Below, one piece after another: positions 8,989 to 18,093 of a stretch of 64,000 bases of DNA. The stretch is from the NCBI RefSeq assembly GCF_013385825.1, contig NZ_JACAPG010000014.1:124001-188000 (forward strand), read 5' to 3'. How positions within the stretch are numbered: the first letter of the stretch is position 1; each line of letters starts with the position of its first letter. Below the pieces are notes generated by a model that was not told the DNA's origin, searched no databases, and worked only from the letters and a program-made list of their open reading frames with translations. The stretch comes from Pseudomonas reactans (GTDB lineage Bacteria > Pseudomonadota > Gammaproteobacteria > Pseudomonadales > Pseudomonadaceae). A program made the translations under genes and the position numbers.

Positions 8989-9549
8989 ATGTCCCGTGTA
9001 CCCTTGCTCACCCCTGAAACCGCGCCGGCAGCGGCCAAGCCCTTCCTGGAAAACGCGCTGAAAGGCTCGGGCTTCATCCCCAATCTGCTCGCGGTGCTGG
9101 CCAATGCGCCGGCCGCGCTGGAAACTTACATCACCGTCTCCGCTTTGAACGCCAAATCCGCACTCGGCCTGGCCGACCGCGAAGTGGTGCAACTGATCGC
9201 CGCTACCACCCACGGCTGTGATTTCTGCGTGGCCGGCCACACCGCCGTGGCGCTTAACAAAGCCAAGTTGCCGGAAGACGTCATCGAAGCCCTGCGTCAA
9301 CGCGGCGAGCTGCCTGATGCCCGTTACGAAACCCTGGCTGCCTTCACCCGCGAGGTGATCGCGACCCGGGGTGATGTGAGCGATGCGGGCTATGACGCAT
9401 TCCGCGCCGTCGGTTACACCGAAGGCCAGGCCCTGGAAGTGATTCTGGGCGTCAGCCTGGCAACCCTGTGCAACTTCGCTAACGTGTTTGCTCGTACTCC
9501 ACTGAACCCGGAGCTGGCGCAATACCGTTGGGAAAAGCCCGCAAGTTGA
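8989..9549 (+). CDS. Carboxymuconolactone decarboxylase / AhpD-like protein
   Basis: A 186-residue all-helical protein of the CMD/AhpD family. The redox-type motif CDFC is at residues 77-80 with His84 (CVAGH) and an upstream Glu near 65, as in peroxidase-active members. Cytosolic. It has a strong ribosome site (CAGGAG) and opens the operon whose other genes encode an acyl-CoA dehydrogenase-like protein and an ABC importer. It probably protects against peroxide or handles an oxidised intermediate made by its neighbours; that role is inferred. Confidence 0.85.
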   Translation: MSRVPLLTPETAPAAAKPFLENALKGSGFIPNLLAVLANAPAALETYITVSALNAKSALGLADREVVQLIAATTHGCDFCVAGHTAVALNKAKLPEDVIEALRQRGELPDARYETLAAFTREVIATRGDVSDAGYDAFRAVGYTEGQALEVILGVSLATLCNFANVFARTPLNPELAQYRWEKPAS

Positions 9550-9582
9550 AGTTGGCCCACCTGCTGTAAAGGAGAAACAGGA

Positions 9583-10644
9583 ATGCTTGACCCCATCTTG
9601 AGCCGTTGGCTCGACATCCAGGCGCAGGCCTTGGACGTGGGCAGTTGCGATCCACAGGAAGTGCTGCCACGGCTGGCAGAGGCCAACGTATTACGCATCG
9701 GCGTACCGACTCACCTGGGCGGCTTGGGTGGTAATGTGGCTGGCGCCGTGGAGGCCATCGCCAATGTCGCCAGCCATTCCCTGGCGGCGGCGTTCGTGTG
9801 CTGGGGCCAGCGCTCGTTTATCGAGTATTTGCTGCAAAGTCCGAATGCGCGGCTGCGTGAACAGCTGCTGCCCGATTTGCTTGGCGGCAAGCTGGCGGGG
9901 GCGACGGGACTGTCCAACGCGATGAAGTTCTTGTCGGGCATCGAGACCCTGCAGATCAGCGCCGAACCGTCCAATGATGGCTGGACCCTCAACGGCCGAT
10001 TGCACTGGGTGACCAACCTGCGCAAGAACGGTTTTGTCGCGGCGGCGGCCATTGAGCAGGCTGGCGGTGGTGCGCCGTTTATCCTAGCCATTCCGGACTC
10101 GGTGGCGGGTTTGCAGCGCTCTCGCGATCTGGAACTGCTCGGCTTGCAGTCAAGCAACACCGCCGCCCTGGATTTGGATGGCGTGGAGCTGAGCCGCGAC
10201 TGGCTGCTGCATGAAAACGCACGCACATTCCTGCCGGCGGTGCGCCCGGCGTTCCTGGGCTTGCAGTGCGGGATGTCCATCGGGTTGGCGCGTCGTTCCC
10301 TGGCGGAAGTCGCCAACCATCTGGGCGCGACCCGCACGGTGCTGCGCGAAGAGCTGGAAACCCTGCGCGTGACCCTGGATCACTTGGTCAGCGACTTGAA
10401 AAGCGGTCTGCTTGCCGGGCGTTTCGCCGCCGAACCGGTGCCGTTGTTCAAGCTGCGCATCGCCCTGGCGGAGACCGCCGCCAGCGCCGTGCAACTTGAG
10501 TTGCAGGCCAGCGGCGGCAAGGCCTATCTCACCGCCCACGGCAGTGGTTTTGCGCGACGTTGGCGTGAGTCGGCGTTTGTGCCGATCGTGACCCCAAGCC
10601 TGGTGCAATTGCGTACTGAGCTGCAGCGTCAGGCCAACCTATGA
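9583..10644 (+). CDS. Acyl-CoA dehydrogenase-like flavoprotein
   Basis: A 353-residue protein with the helical-strand-helical layout of acyl-CoA dehydrogenases (glycine-rich GGLGGNVAGAVEAI near residue 45, middle beta segment with WTLNGRLHWVTN). It is shorter than the usual 380-400. Relatives next to sulfonate-type importers include FMN-dependent monooxygenases (SfnB/DszC-like) that act on organosulfur compounds. Because the neighbours encode such an importer, oxidation of an imported organic compound is a reasonable but unproven role. Ribosome site AAAGGAGAAA. The stop overlaps the ATPase gene start by four bases. Confidence 0.78.
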   Translation: MLDPILSRWLDIQAQALDVGSCDPQEVLPRLAEANVLRIGVPTHLGGLGGNVAGAVEAIANVASHSLAAAFVCWGQRSFIEYLLQSPNARLREQLLPDLLGGKLAGATGLSNAMKFLSGIETLQISAEPSNDGWTLNGRLHWVTNLRKNGFVAAAAIEQAGGGAPFILAIPDSVAGLQRSRDLELLGLQSSNTAALDLDGVELSRDWLLHENARTFLPAVRPAFLGLQCGMSIGLARRSLAEVANHLGATRTVLREELETLRVTLDHLVSDLKSGLLAGRFAAEPVPLFKLRIALAETAASAVQLELQASGGKAYLTAHGSGFARRWRESAFVPIVTPSLVQLRTELQRQANL

Positions 10645-11444
10645 CAAGTGCCGTACTGAGTGCCCAGGGGATCTGCCTGGGCTATGCCAGCGGGCCGGTG
10701 CTGCAGCACTTCGACCTGCACTTGCAACCCGGTGAAGTGGTGTCGATCCTCGGTCCCAGCGGGGTGGGCAAGTCCAGCCTATTGCGCGTCCTCGCCGGTT
10801 TGCAGGCACCCCAAGGCGGCAGTGTGCGCGTGTTGGGCGAGCCGTTGAACGGTCCCCATCCACGCGTGGCGGTAGCCTTTCAGGACCCGAGCCTGTTGCC
10901 CTGGCTGAGCCTGGAAAAGAACGTCGCCTTCGGCCTGGATTTCGCCCGGCAACCCCATTTGAGCCCTGACGAGCGCCGCCAGCGCGTCAACCATGCCATT
11001 GCCGCTGTCGGCCTGGAGCATGCGCGCCAGCACTTCCCGGCGCAGCTGTCCGGCGGCATGGCCCAGCGCACCGCATTGGCCCGTTGCCTGGCGCGCCAGC
11101 CTCAGGTGCTGTTGCTGGATGAACCCTTCGGCGCCCTGGACGAAGTGACCCGCGCCGACATGCAGCACCTGCTGCTCAAGGTCAACCGCGAACAGGGTTC
11201 GGCGGCGGTGCTGATCACCCATGACATTGACGAAGCGCTGCTGCTGTCCGACCGCATCCTGCTACTGGGCAACCGCCCGGCGCGGACGTTGGGCGAATGG
11301 CTGATCGACCTTCCGCAACCCCGCGAAGAACAGGTGGAAGCCATCGGCGCGCTGCGCATCGAGATCCTTAAAACCTTACGGCAGGCGAGCCGCCCTCAAC
11401 CCAACCCCCTTGATCTGCTGGAGCCTGCCCATGTGCCTGGATGA
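10641..11444 (+). CDS. ABC importer ATP-binding protein (SsuB/TauB/NrtD type)
   Basis: A 267-residue ATPase subunit. Walker A GPSGVGKSS is at 38-46, Q-loop at about 81, signature LSGGM at 136-140, Walker B VLLLDEP at 156-162, and the switch His at about 194 (ITHDIDEA). The closest families import nitrate, sulfonates, taurine or thiamine precursors. It overlaps the gene before by four bases and the binding-protein gene after it by 14, so all are made from one mRNA. Confidence 0.9.
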   Translation: MTSAVLSAQGICLGYASGPVLQHFDLHLQPGEVVSILGPSGVGKSSLLRVLAGLQAPQGGSVRVLGEPLNGPHPRVAVAFQDPSLLPWLSLEKNVAFGLDFARQPHLSPDERRQRVNHAIAAVGLEHARQHFPAQLSGGMAQRTALARCLARQPQVLLLDEPFGALDEVTRADMQHLLLKVNREQGSAAVLITHDIDEALLLSDRILLLGNRPARTLGEWLIDLPQPREEQVEAIGALRIEILKTLRQASRPQPNPLDLLEPAHVPG

Positions 11445-12630
11445 CCTGACCCATTCGCGCCGCGACTTTCTCAAACTCTCCGCCGTACTCAGCGCCGCCG
11501 GTGCCTTGCCGCTGCTCAGCAGTTTGCAAGCCCGCGCCGCCAGCGAGCCGGATGCGCCGGTGCGCATCGGCTACCTGCCGATCACCGACGCCACGCCGTT
11601 GTTGGTGGCGCACAATAATGGCCTGTTCGAGGCCGAAGGCATCAAGGCTGAACGCCCGGTGTTGCTGCGCAGTTGGGCACAGGTGATCGAGGCGTTTATC
11701 TCGGGCCAGGTCAATGTGATTCACCTGCTGTCGCCCATGACTGTATGGGCACGTTACGGCAGCAAGGTGCCGGCCAAGGTGGTGGCGTGGAACCATGTGG
11801 GCGGCTCCGGCCTGACCGTGGCGCCGGGCATCACGGACGTGAAACAGCTGGGCGGCAAATCGGTGGCGATTCCGTTCTGGTACTCGATCCATAACGTGGT
11901 GGTGCAGCAGTTGTTCCGCGACAACGGCCTCACGCCGGTGGCGCGGGCGGCGGGCAGTGCGATTGCGGCCAATGAGGTCAACCTGATCGTGTTGCCGCCT
12001 TCGGACATGCCACCAGCCCTGGCCAGCCAGCGCATCGACGGTTATATCGTCGCCGAGCCGTTCAATGCCCTGGCGGAAAACCTCAAGGTCGGCCGCGTGC
12101 AGCGCTTTACCGGCGATGTGTGGCGCAACCACGCGTGTTGCGTGGTGTTCATGCACGAACACGACCTGGTCAACCGCCCGGAGTGGTCGCAGAAGGTGGT
12201 GAACGCCATCGTCAAGGCGCAGGTCTGGACTCGCGACAACCGCGAAGAGGCGGTGAAGTTGCTGTCCAAGGACGGCCCGAACCGCTACACCCCGCATGCC
12301 GAGCCGGTATTGAGCAAGGTGCTGGCACCGGCCGCCGCCGACCGAGCCGCCTACCTGGCCGACGGTGCGATCCAGCACGGGAATTGGGATGAGCACCGCA
12401 TCGACTTCCAGCCGTATCCATTCCCCAGCTACACCGAGGAGCTGGTGCGGCGCTTGAAAGACACCTTGATTGAGGGCGACAAAAAATTCCTGGCTGATCT
12501 GGATCCGACGTTTGTCGCCAAGGACCTGGTGGACGACCGTTTCGTGCGCAACGCCATCGAGGCCGTGGGCGGCATGAAGACCTTTGGCTTGCCGGACGGC
12601 TATGCGCGGCATGAGGAGATCGGCGTTTGA
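11431..12630 (+). CDS. ABC importer substrate-binding protein (NrtA/SsuA type), Tat-exported
   Basis: A 399-residue periplasmic binding protein. The N-terminus carries a twin-arginine signal (SRRDFLKLS at about 9-17, then a hydrophobic stretch ending ARA-A). The mature part has the NMT1/SsuA-like fold (IGYLPITDATPLLVAHN opening). The ATG at 11431 is taken because GGAG lies about 8 bases upstream and the Tat signal begins right after it. A TTG seven codons earlier is less likely. Tat export suggests a folded protein or bound cofactor. The ligand is unknown. Confidence 0.87.
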   Translation: MCLDDLTHSRRDFLKLSAVLSAAGALPLLSSLQARAASEPDAPVRIGYLPITDATPLLVAHNNGLFEAEGIKAERPVLLRSWAQVIEAFISGQVNVIHLLSPMTVWARYGSKVPAKVVAWNHVGGSGLTVAPGITDVKQLGGKSVAIPFWYSIHNVVVQQLFRDNGLTPVARAAGSAIAANEVNLIVLPPSDMPPALASQRIDGYIVAEPFNALAENLKVGRVQRFTGDVWRNHACCVVFMHEHDLVNRPEWSQKVVNAIVKAQVWTRDNREEAVKLLSKDGPNRYTPHAEPVLSKVLAPAAADRAAYLADGAIQHGNWDEHRIDFQPYPFPSYTEELVRRLKDTLIEGDKKFLADLDPTFVAKDLVDDRFVRNAIEAVGGMKTFGLPDGYARHEEIGV

Positions 12631-13388
12631 ACAACCGTGAAATCCCGGGCTGGTTGCTCGGGTTGAGTGGCTTGGCGGGGTTGCTGTTGCTCTGGTGGCT
12701 GGGGGTGAAGGTGTTTGGCGCGACGGATGGGTTGTCTGCGCGTTTTTCCCTGGCCGCCACCTTCGGTAGCCTGTGGGAATTGCTGGGGCGCGGTGAGCTG
12801 TATCTGCATATTGCGGTGAGCCTGAAGCGCATTTTTGTCGGGTTGTTCCTGGCCTTGTTGGTCGGCGTTCCGTTGGGGCTGCTGGTGGGCCGTTCGCGCA
12901 CGCTGGAAGCAGCGACCACGCCGGCCTTTCAGTTCCTGCGCATGATCTCGCCGCTGTCGTGGATGCCCATCGTGGTGATGCTGATGGGGGTAGGGGACCA
13001 GCCGATCTATTTCCTGCTGGCGTTTGCCGCCGTGTGGCCGATCATGCTCAACACCGCTGCCGGCGTGCGCCAGTTGGATCCGCGCTGGCTGCAACTGAGT
13101 AGCAGCCTGAGTGCGACGCGCTGGGAGACCTTGCGCCGGGTGATCATTCCTGGAGTGGTCGGGCACGTGCTGACCGGCGTGCGTTTGGCCATCGGCATCT
13201 TGTGGATCGTGCTGGTGCCGTGCGAAATGCTTGGGGTCAGCGCAGGGCTGGGGTATTACATCCTCGACACCCGTGATCGGCTGGCTTACTCGGAGCTGAT
13301 GGCGATGGTGTTGCTGATCGGGCTACTGGGCTTTGCGCTGGATGCCTTGGCGCGCTGGCTGCACCAGCGCTGGGCGCACAGCGCGTAA
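12627..13388 (+). CDS. ABC importer permease (SsuC/TauC type)
   Basis: A 253-residue inner-membrane permease with about six membrane helices and the EAA loop used to dock the ATPase (SSLSATRWETLRRVIIPGVVGHVLTG near residues 153-178). Starts at a TTG whose bases overlap the stop of the binding-protein gene; GAGGAG at 12613-12618 is the ribosome site. It is the last gene of the operon and is followed by a strong hairpin. Confidence 0.88.
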   Translation: MNNREIPGWLLGLSGLAGLLLLWWLGVKVFGATDGLSARFSLAATFGSLWELLGRGELYLHIAVSLKRIFVGLFLALLVGVPLGLLVGRSRTLEAATTPAFQFLRMISPLSWMPIVVMLMGVGDQPIYFLLAFAAVWPIMLNTAAGVRQLDPRWLQLSSSLSATRWETLRRVIIPGVVGHVLTGVRLAIGILWIVLVPCEMLGVSAGLGYYILDTRDRLAYSELMAMVLLIGLLGFALDALARWLHQRWAHSA

Positions 13389-13400
13389 AGTTTCCAGCGG

Positions 13401-13432
13401 CCGGAGCCGAGAAAACACCGCCTCGGCTCCGG
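13401..13432. terminator. Strong shared hairpin between convergent genes
   Basis: Perfect 11-bp stem CCGGAGCCGAG/CTCGGCTCCGG with a 10-base loop. It lies between the stop of the permease gene (plus) and the stop of the toxin-like gene (minus). There is no long T run on either strand, but the position fits a two-way terminator. Confidence 0.65.
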
Positions 13433-13442
13433 TCTGCCTCGT

Positions 13443-16400
13443 TTAAACCTTTACGTCGATTTGCAGATCTCCCGCAGTGTCAGTCGAGGCCGTTTTGGGT
13501 GAGCTTCCCTTACGCGCTACACTTTCGGGAATACCTGATTTTTGATACACCGCAATACCGATGCCTCCCGTTAATTCCGCGATACCCGGGACGCCCTCGG
13601 CGGTATTCATATGGGCTCGGCCTACCCAAACGACCGATTTACCTCCCAGTTCATTTTTCATGACTTGCCTGGCACCGTAATAATTCATCTCCTCCAGACG
13701 CTGTTTGGACAATGCTTTGAAGGCATTAGAGGATTTTGGCAACGTATCCAATTTGGCAAAATAACCTGGGTTGTCTGAGTGCCGAGTCAAATAACTATGT
13801 TCGAGTGGCATGAGTTCTATATCAAACTCCTCGGCGGCTTTTTTTAATTCTTCATAAAGTGTGCTTCCACCGGACCTCTTTTTAATATTGTGTGCGAGCG
13901 TCGCATCTGCGATCAGGCCATACGCATCGAGCGTGGCAGTTTCCAGGTAAATGGCATTGACGCCTGAGTCCTTGAAGGTTTTCATGGCGTCACGCATCAG
14001 CATCAGGCTTGCGACTTCTCTATGGTTTTCGCCAAATACCAGCACATCTGTTTTAGTCAGTGCGTTGGCAATCATTTCGTTAGGACGTGTTGATGCGGTG
14101 ATATCAGGCATCACGGGGCGTGGGGGCATGCCTCCCGCAGCCATATCTTTATAGAAACCCTTCATTTCCAGAGTGAATTTCTCTCGGGTGAAGGGCAGTC
14201 TATCGGCCGCGAAGTGATCGGGTATCAGGGCACCATTGGTGCTGGCGCTGGTCGCGTACTCATCTGAGGGCAACGGTTCTCGACGGCGAGTATCCGGTTG
14301 TTCGGGGCGAGCAGGGCTGCTTATCGGATCGTAGCGTACGCGGTGACGCGTTCGTGGGGACGGCGGCATCAGCACATCCCGGGGGGTAAAATCTTCAAGG
14401 GGGGGGCCGTAAGGCTGTTGCTGGCCTGAATCAAAGGCGAACCATTTGCCCTCATGTTGCACCGCACTGCCTTCCAGGCGTCTTCCTCCCTGATTGATGA
14501 TGCCGGTTGCGGCCGCGTCAAATCGGTAACTCGCGTCAACCAGGTCACTGCCATGGGCCATGCCGCGCAGGCGCTGAACGCCTTCACCGACAGCGCTGGC
14601 ACCGGCCAACGTCAGTTTGCCCGCACCTATCGCCAGATCGCCTACACCGCTCAAAGGATTAAGCGCACTCAACGTATTGGCCCCGATTATTCGGGTTGCG
14701 CGCAGTACTGAGGCCAAGGCAGAGCCGCCCTTGCTTGCACCGCTCACCACTTTTGCCACCGTGCCCACGCCTGCGGTAACCAGTCCGAATACATCGAACG
14801 CCAAGTCCGTGATGCCGTCTTTATAGTTGCCTTTCTGGAAGTTGACGATGGCGGACCTGAAAGGGATAAGGTCAAGCAAAAAATCGCCAATTGAATTGAG
14901 GGTGTCAGTGCGTTTTTCCGATGCTGTTCTGCCGGCGGCCTGGCGTTTGACGGAGTCGCTGTCGATCTCCAGCCCTTTGACGACCGTTGCGGCGACGTCC
15001 TGAACCCTTGAGTTGCGAAAGTGGTTGGGAGGTCTGCGGCTATGCTCTCGGGCTACGGTCACATCACGGTTGGCAGTGTCGGGGTAGTACTCCTCGAACC
15101 TCACGACTTCTGGGCCTCTGACATCATTTTTGGGTTCTCTGCTGGCTTGATCCTCTGGAATCCTCTGGAGGGTGCCTTTCTCGGTATCGAAGGCATAAGA
15201 CTGAATTTTGCCCTCTCGCTTGGCTTCCACTCTTATCGTTTTACTCGTATGGAATAAACGATCGGAAACGAATGGATTGCTTGATTTCATGTAACTCTTT
15301 TCCGTGAAAAACCTGAGCTCGCCAAAGTTGAATTGGTCTCGATCCTCTAAAGGGGCATGCGTGATCGCATTCATTATCAGGTTCTTCTTGATGTCCTTGT
15401 AGTGTTTGGTCACGTTGTCAAAGGCTGTGTCGAATGCAGCAGGAATATTGAATTCATTGCTATGGGTAAAGGCAGTGAATGCTTCAAGATCAAGTGTGTT
15501 TGTTCCGAACACTTGCCAACTGTCGTGGAGTTTCAGCCCCTGCATGGTGACGTCCAGCATTGAATAAGGATCGCTGAAACGCATGCCTCTGGTTTCGGGG
15601 CCGTAGTTGATGCGTAATATTTTTTGTTCAAAGTCGATACCGTCCCCCCATTTTTTTTTCAGCAAGTCCAGCGCCATTGCTTTTCGATCGGGCATCGGGA
15701 TGTCGAGCAGTTCGGAGGCTGCTTTCACGTCACTGTGTTGCTGGTTGAACACGGAGCGCGCGTGCTCTATCACGCCAGCGGTGTATTCCTCATCCTCGTA
15801 TTTATCGACTACTTGATTGGCAACGGCCCAGTCGATCAATACCGCTTTTTGGGTCGATTCACTGGCCGGCAATTTGGTTTCGGCATCCCGCATGACTTCA
15901 CCAAAACTCATCGAGGCGGTCTTGCCTGGGCTGTCGGCTTCTACCCTGGCCACTGCCAGGCACAGATTCGCCCACGCCTGGGTGCCGACATTGACCCCTT
16001 CGGGAATGTCCTTGACCAAAAACTGCGGTGCGACCCGCGCCAGCAGCAAGCGTGCTCCCAACTCGGGTACCGAGGTGCGACTACGCAGGTGCTCCGCAAG
16101 CGCGCTCACCACATCTGCGGGCGCGCTGTTCCAGTAGGTGTCGGCAGCGAGATTGAAGCCCGCGACATGGTTGCGCACCGGACGGTCAATGGACTCGGGG
16201 TCAAGGCCCAGATGGATGGCCGCCAGAATACCCTCGTTGGCGCTGCGGTCCGTGGGAATACTTGCGAGAGTGCTCTGGATCGCTTCGCCCAGCGCCTGCG
16301 ACCTGTTCGAGTCGAGCAGTTTTTCCAAGGCCTTTGCCGGGTCTTGCATGTCGGTTGTCGAAAGTCGCACCGCACCGGTCAGGTAGTCCAACGCGCCCCA

Positions 16401-16961
16401 GCGCGGGTTTATCAGCGGCAAACCACGCAGATCGGCGCTGTTGCTAGCAACGATGTTGAACACCTTGCGCTGGTTTGCCTCACTAAGGGGGTTCGCCCAC
16501 GACAACGCGCCAGCGAAGTTACCCAAGGGGTGCGCCAGTGTGTGGTCGATCAATGCGTCAGCCAAGTCCCGCAATTCTACCGCCGTAGTTGGCATGTAAG
16601 TGCCCTTGGACTGGATGAACGCTTCAAGGCTGACGCTGGGTTGCATCAGGTTCTGATCGCGGCGAAACGAGGAGTGAGGACCGATTTCCACGCGATTTTC
16701 CTTCAGGGCGGCAACCACGTCTGAGGGCCCAGCGTCCTCAGGGAGTTTGTCAAAAGCTGCCCGAAGTGCCTGGGACAGCTTCTGCAAGTCGCTTCGGTCC
16801 GACAGGGAAGTTTTCAGCGCTTGCCGACCGTTCGTAAGCGCGACTTCAGGCTCCGATGGTGAGTCGGATGTTGGCTGAGGCTCTAGAGGTTGCTCGGTGT
16901 TGCTCAGGATCGGGGACGGAGGGACGTACGCGAGGGGCTGTTGGCTATTGAAAGAAATCAA
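13443..16961 (-). CDS. Large toxin-like protein with C-terminal ChaN/EreA-like domain
   Basis: A 1172-residue protein. The first 680 residues are helical with no motif I recognise. About residues 690-790 form a run of hydrophobic or amphipathic helices (FLLDLIPF and following) that resemble the translocation segment of Pseudomonas dermonecrotic-toxin-like proteins. The C-terminal part (about 960-1135) has GENH near 978, LETATLD near 1005 and VGRAHMN near 1112, the spaced Glu/His motifs of the EreA/ChaN/TIKI fold. The start is TTG, with GAGG 9 bases upstream. Base use is more AT-rich than the flanking genes, a sign of transfer. No classical signal peptide. Secretion route and target are unknown; 'membrane-targeted effector toxin' is the nearest family name. 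Confidence 0.6.
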   Translation of the reverse strand: MISFNSQQPLAYVPPSPILSNTEQPLEPQPTSDSPSEPEVALTNGRQALKTSLSDRSDLQKLSQALRAAFDKLPEDAGPSDVVAALKENRVEIGPHSSFRRDQNLMQPSVSLEAFIQSKGTYMPTTAVELRDLADALIDHTLAHPLGNFAGALSWANPLSEANQRKVFNIVASNSADLRGLPLINPRWGALDYLTGAVRLSTTDMQDPAKALEKLLDSNRSQALGEAIQSTLASIPTDRSANEGILAAIHLGLDPESIDRPVRNHVAGFNLAADTYWNSAPADVVSALAEHLRSRTSVPELGARLLLARVAPQFLVKDIPEGVNVGTQAWANLCLAVARVEADSPGKTASMSFGEVMRDAETKLPASESTQKAVLIDWAVANQVVDKYEDEEYTAGVIEHARSVFNQQHSDVKAASELLDIPMPDRKAMALDLLKKKWGDGIDFEQKILRINYGPETRGMRFSDPYSMLDVTMQGLKLHDSWQVFGTNTLDLEAFTAFTHSNEFNIPAAFDTAFDNVTKHYKDIKKNLIMNAITHAPLEDRDQFNFGELRFFTEKSYMKSSNPFVSDRLFHTSKTIRVEAKREGKIQSYAFDTEKGTLQRIPEDQASREPKNDVRGPEVVRFEEYYPDTANRDVTVAREHSRRPPNHFRNSRVQDVAATVVKGLEIDSDSVKRQAAGRTASEKRTDTLNSIGDFLLDLIPFRSAIVNFQKGNYKDGITDLAFDVFGLVTAGVGTVAKVVSGASKGGSALASVLRATRIIGANTLSALNPLSGVGDLAIGAGKLTLAGASAVGEGVQRLRGMAHGSDLVDASYRFDAAATGIINQGGRRLEGSAVQHEGKWFAFDSGQQQPYGPPLEDFTPRDVLMPPSPRTRHRVRYDPISSPARPEQPDTRRREPLPSDEYATSASTNGALIPDHFAADRLPFTREKFTLEMKGFYKDMAAGGMPPRPVMPDITASTRPNEMIANALTKTDVLVFGENHREVASLMLMRDAMKTFKDSGVNAIYLETATLDAYGLIADATLAHNIKKRSGGSTLYEELKKAAEEFDIELMPLEHSYLTRHSDNPGYFAKLDTLPKSSNAFKALSKQRLEEMNYYGARQVMKNELGGKSVVWVGRAHMNTAEGVPGIAELTGGIGIAVYQKSGIPESVARKGSSPKTASTDTAGDLQIDVKV

Positions 16962-17280
16962 TTAATTTTACCTCTCTGAAATGCACACTGGAGCGCAGGA
17001 TAAGCGCGCTGTTGGGTGTACTAATCAGAGGCAGCAGTTCCTCTCGGGAAACCCTCTAAATATGAGTAAAGTGTTCAATGTTGGAAGAAATATCGTCAGG
17101 ATTGCGAATACGGTAAGTATTCCTCGGGTGGCAGGATCAATCTGGCGTGGGGCAAGCCAAAGAATTTAATCCCCTGTAACATGTTGTGCTTCCGACGTCC
17201 GTCCATTCCGTTCACTGAATCAGTGCGGGGCAGGTTCGGCGATACACCGCAGTTGCATTTATCAGTTTCAGGAACCCGTC
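16962..17280. other. Intergenic region upstream of the toxin-like gene
   Basis: About 320 bases without a supported gene. It must contain the promoter of the toxin-like gene (minus strand) and, at its right end, the leader of the small membrane protein gene. A 35-codon frame from 17062 lacks a convincing ribosome site. Confidence 0.4.
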
Positions 17281-17469
17281 ATGACACAAAAGCAGCGTTT
17301 GAAATATTCGATTCTGATTGCCCTGGCCGTACTGGCGACGATGTTTGGCCTGTCCTATTTGCAGAACACCGGGGTTATCAGTGAGAAGACATTCCAGACC
17401 ATTGCCATTGCCGTCGCCGTGGTTGTGGTCGTGATCAACGGCATCATGCGCCGCAAGGTCAAGCTCTAA
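17281..17469 (+). CDS. Small membrane protein
   Basis: A 62-residue protein with two hydrophobic helices (about 10-27 and 37-55), a short polar link and a basic tail (MRRKVKL), so an inner-membrane protein with the tail probably cytosolic. An AGGAA site stands 8 bases before the ATG. I do not recognise a family. It converges on the Fur-like gene with only six bases between stops. Confidence 0.6.
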   Translation: MTQKQRLKYSILIALAVLATMFGLSYLQNTGVISEKTFQTIAIAVAVVVVVINGIMRRKVKL

Positions 17470-17475
17470 GGGCGA

Positions 17476-17856
17476 TCAAGCGCGACCTTCGAGCACCTTG
17501 GCAGCCTCTTCATGGAGGCTGTAGCTTTTATCCGCATTGAGGGTGATCACGCCCTCGCTGCACAGGCGCTTGAGCACCTCGCGCACGCTGAGAAACGACA
17601 ACGGGATGCCCAGCTCCAGCAGATGGCTGTGCACACCGCGTACCCCGAGGGTGCGCTGGTTGTCGGCGGCGGTGAGCAGGGCGTCGATGACCTTCAGCCG
17701 GATCAGGCTGGTGCGCAAGCCAAAACACTTGAGCAGGTGGCGGATACGCTGGTTGCCTTGATGTTCGGGTGCTTTGCCGAACGCTTGTGCGCCGTTGCCG
17801 AAACTGGCCTCGGCAGCCGGTGAATGTCCATCCGTGGGCACTTGCGGGTTGTACAT
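17476..17856 (-). CDS. Fur-like winged-helix protein
   Basis: A 126-residue protein. The core from about residue 48 matches the N-terminal winged-helix pattern of the Fur family (RTSLIRLKVIDALLTAADNQ, then LGIPLSFLSVREVLKRLCSEGVI in the place of the recognition helix and wing). The metal-binding dimer half of Fur is missing, and the N-terminal 40 residues are disordered. It may bind DNA without sensing metal in the usual way. Its start faces the pvdQ promoter about 160 bases away, a suggestive place for an iron-related regulator, but no operator is identified. Confidence 0.6.
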   Translation of the reverse strand: MYNPQVPTDGHSPAAEASFGNGAQAFGKAPEHQGNQRIRHLLKCFGLRTSLIRLKVIDALLTAADNQRTLGVRGVHSHLLELGIPLSFLSVREVLKRLCSEGVITLNADKSYSLHEEAAKVLEGRA

Positions 17857-18012
17857 GCAAAAACTCCTTATCAGAGCCTGATCAGGAAAAAATGAGCGCT
17901 CTTAGTTGATAAGACGAACGAGCGAGCGAAATCATGAAGTCCCGGATGTAGAAATTTTGTCGGTATCGGTTTTGTCACATCAGTGCCGCCTTAAATAAAC
18001 GGGCCCTCGCGC

Positions 18013-18036
18013 TAAATTATTCCCGGTGGTTTGCGT
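18013..18036 (+). promoter_or_regulatory. PvdS-dependent iron-starvation (IS) box
   Basis: TAAAT at 18013-18017, exactly 16 bases, then CGT at 18034-18036. This matches the TAAAT-N16-CGT consensus for the sigma factor PvdS, which drives pyoverdine genes under iron limitation. It lies 57 bases before the chosen pvdQ start. Confidence 0.85.
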
Positions 18037-18093
18037 TCTTACGGTGGGGTTATTGCCCCTGGTGAGGCGGTTAAATCTGACGGTGGAGTCTGC

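Noticed and set aside
16981..17169. 62-codon frame, or a 35-codon frame from 17062
   Set aside because: No convincing ribosome site or codon pattern, and it lies in the promoter region of the toxin-like gene.
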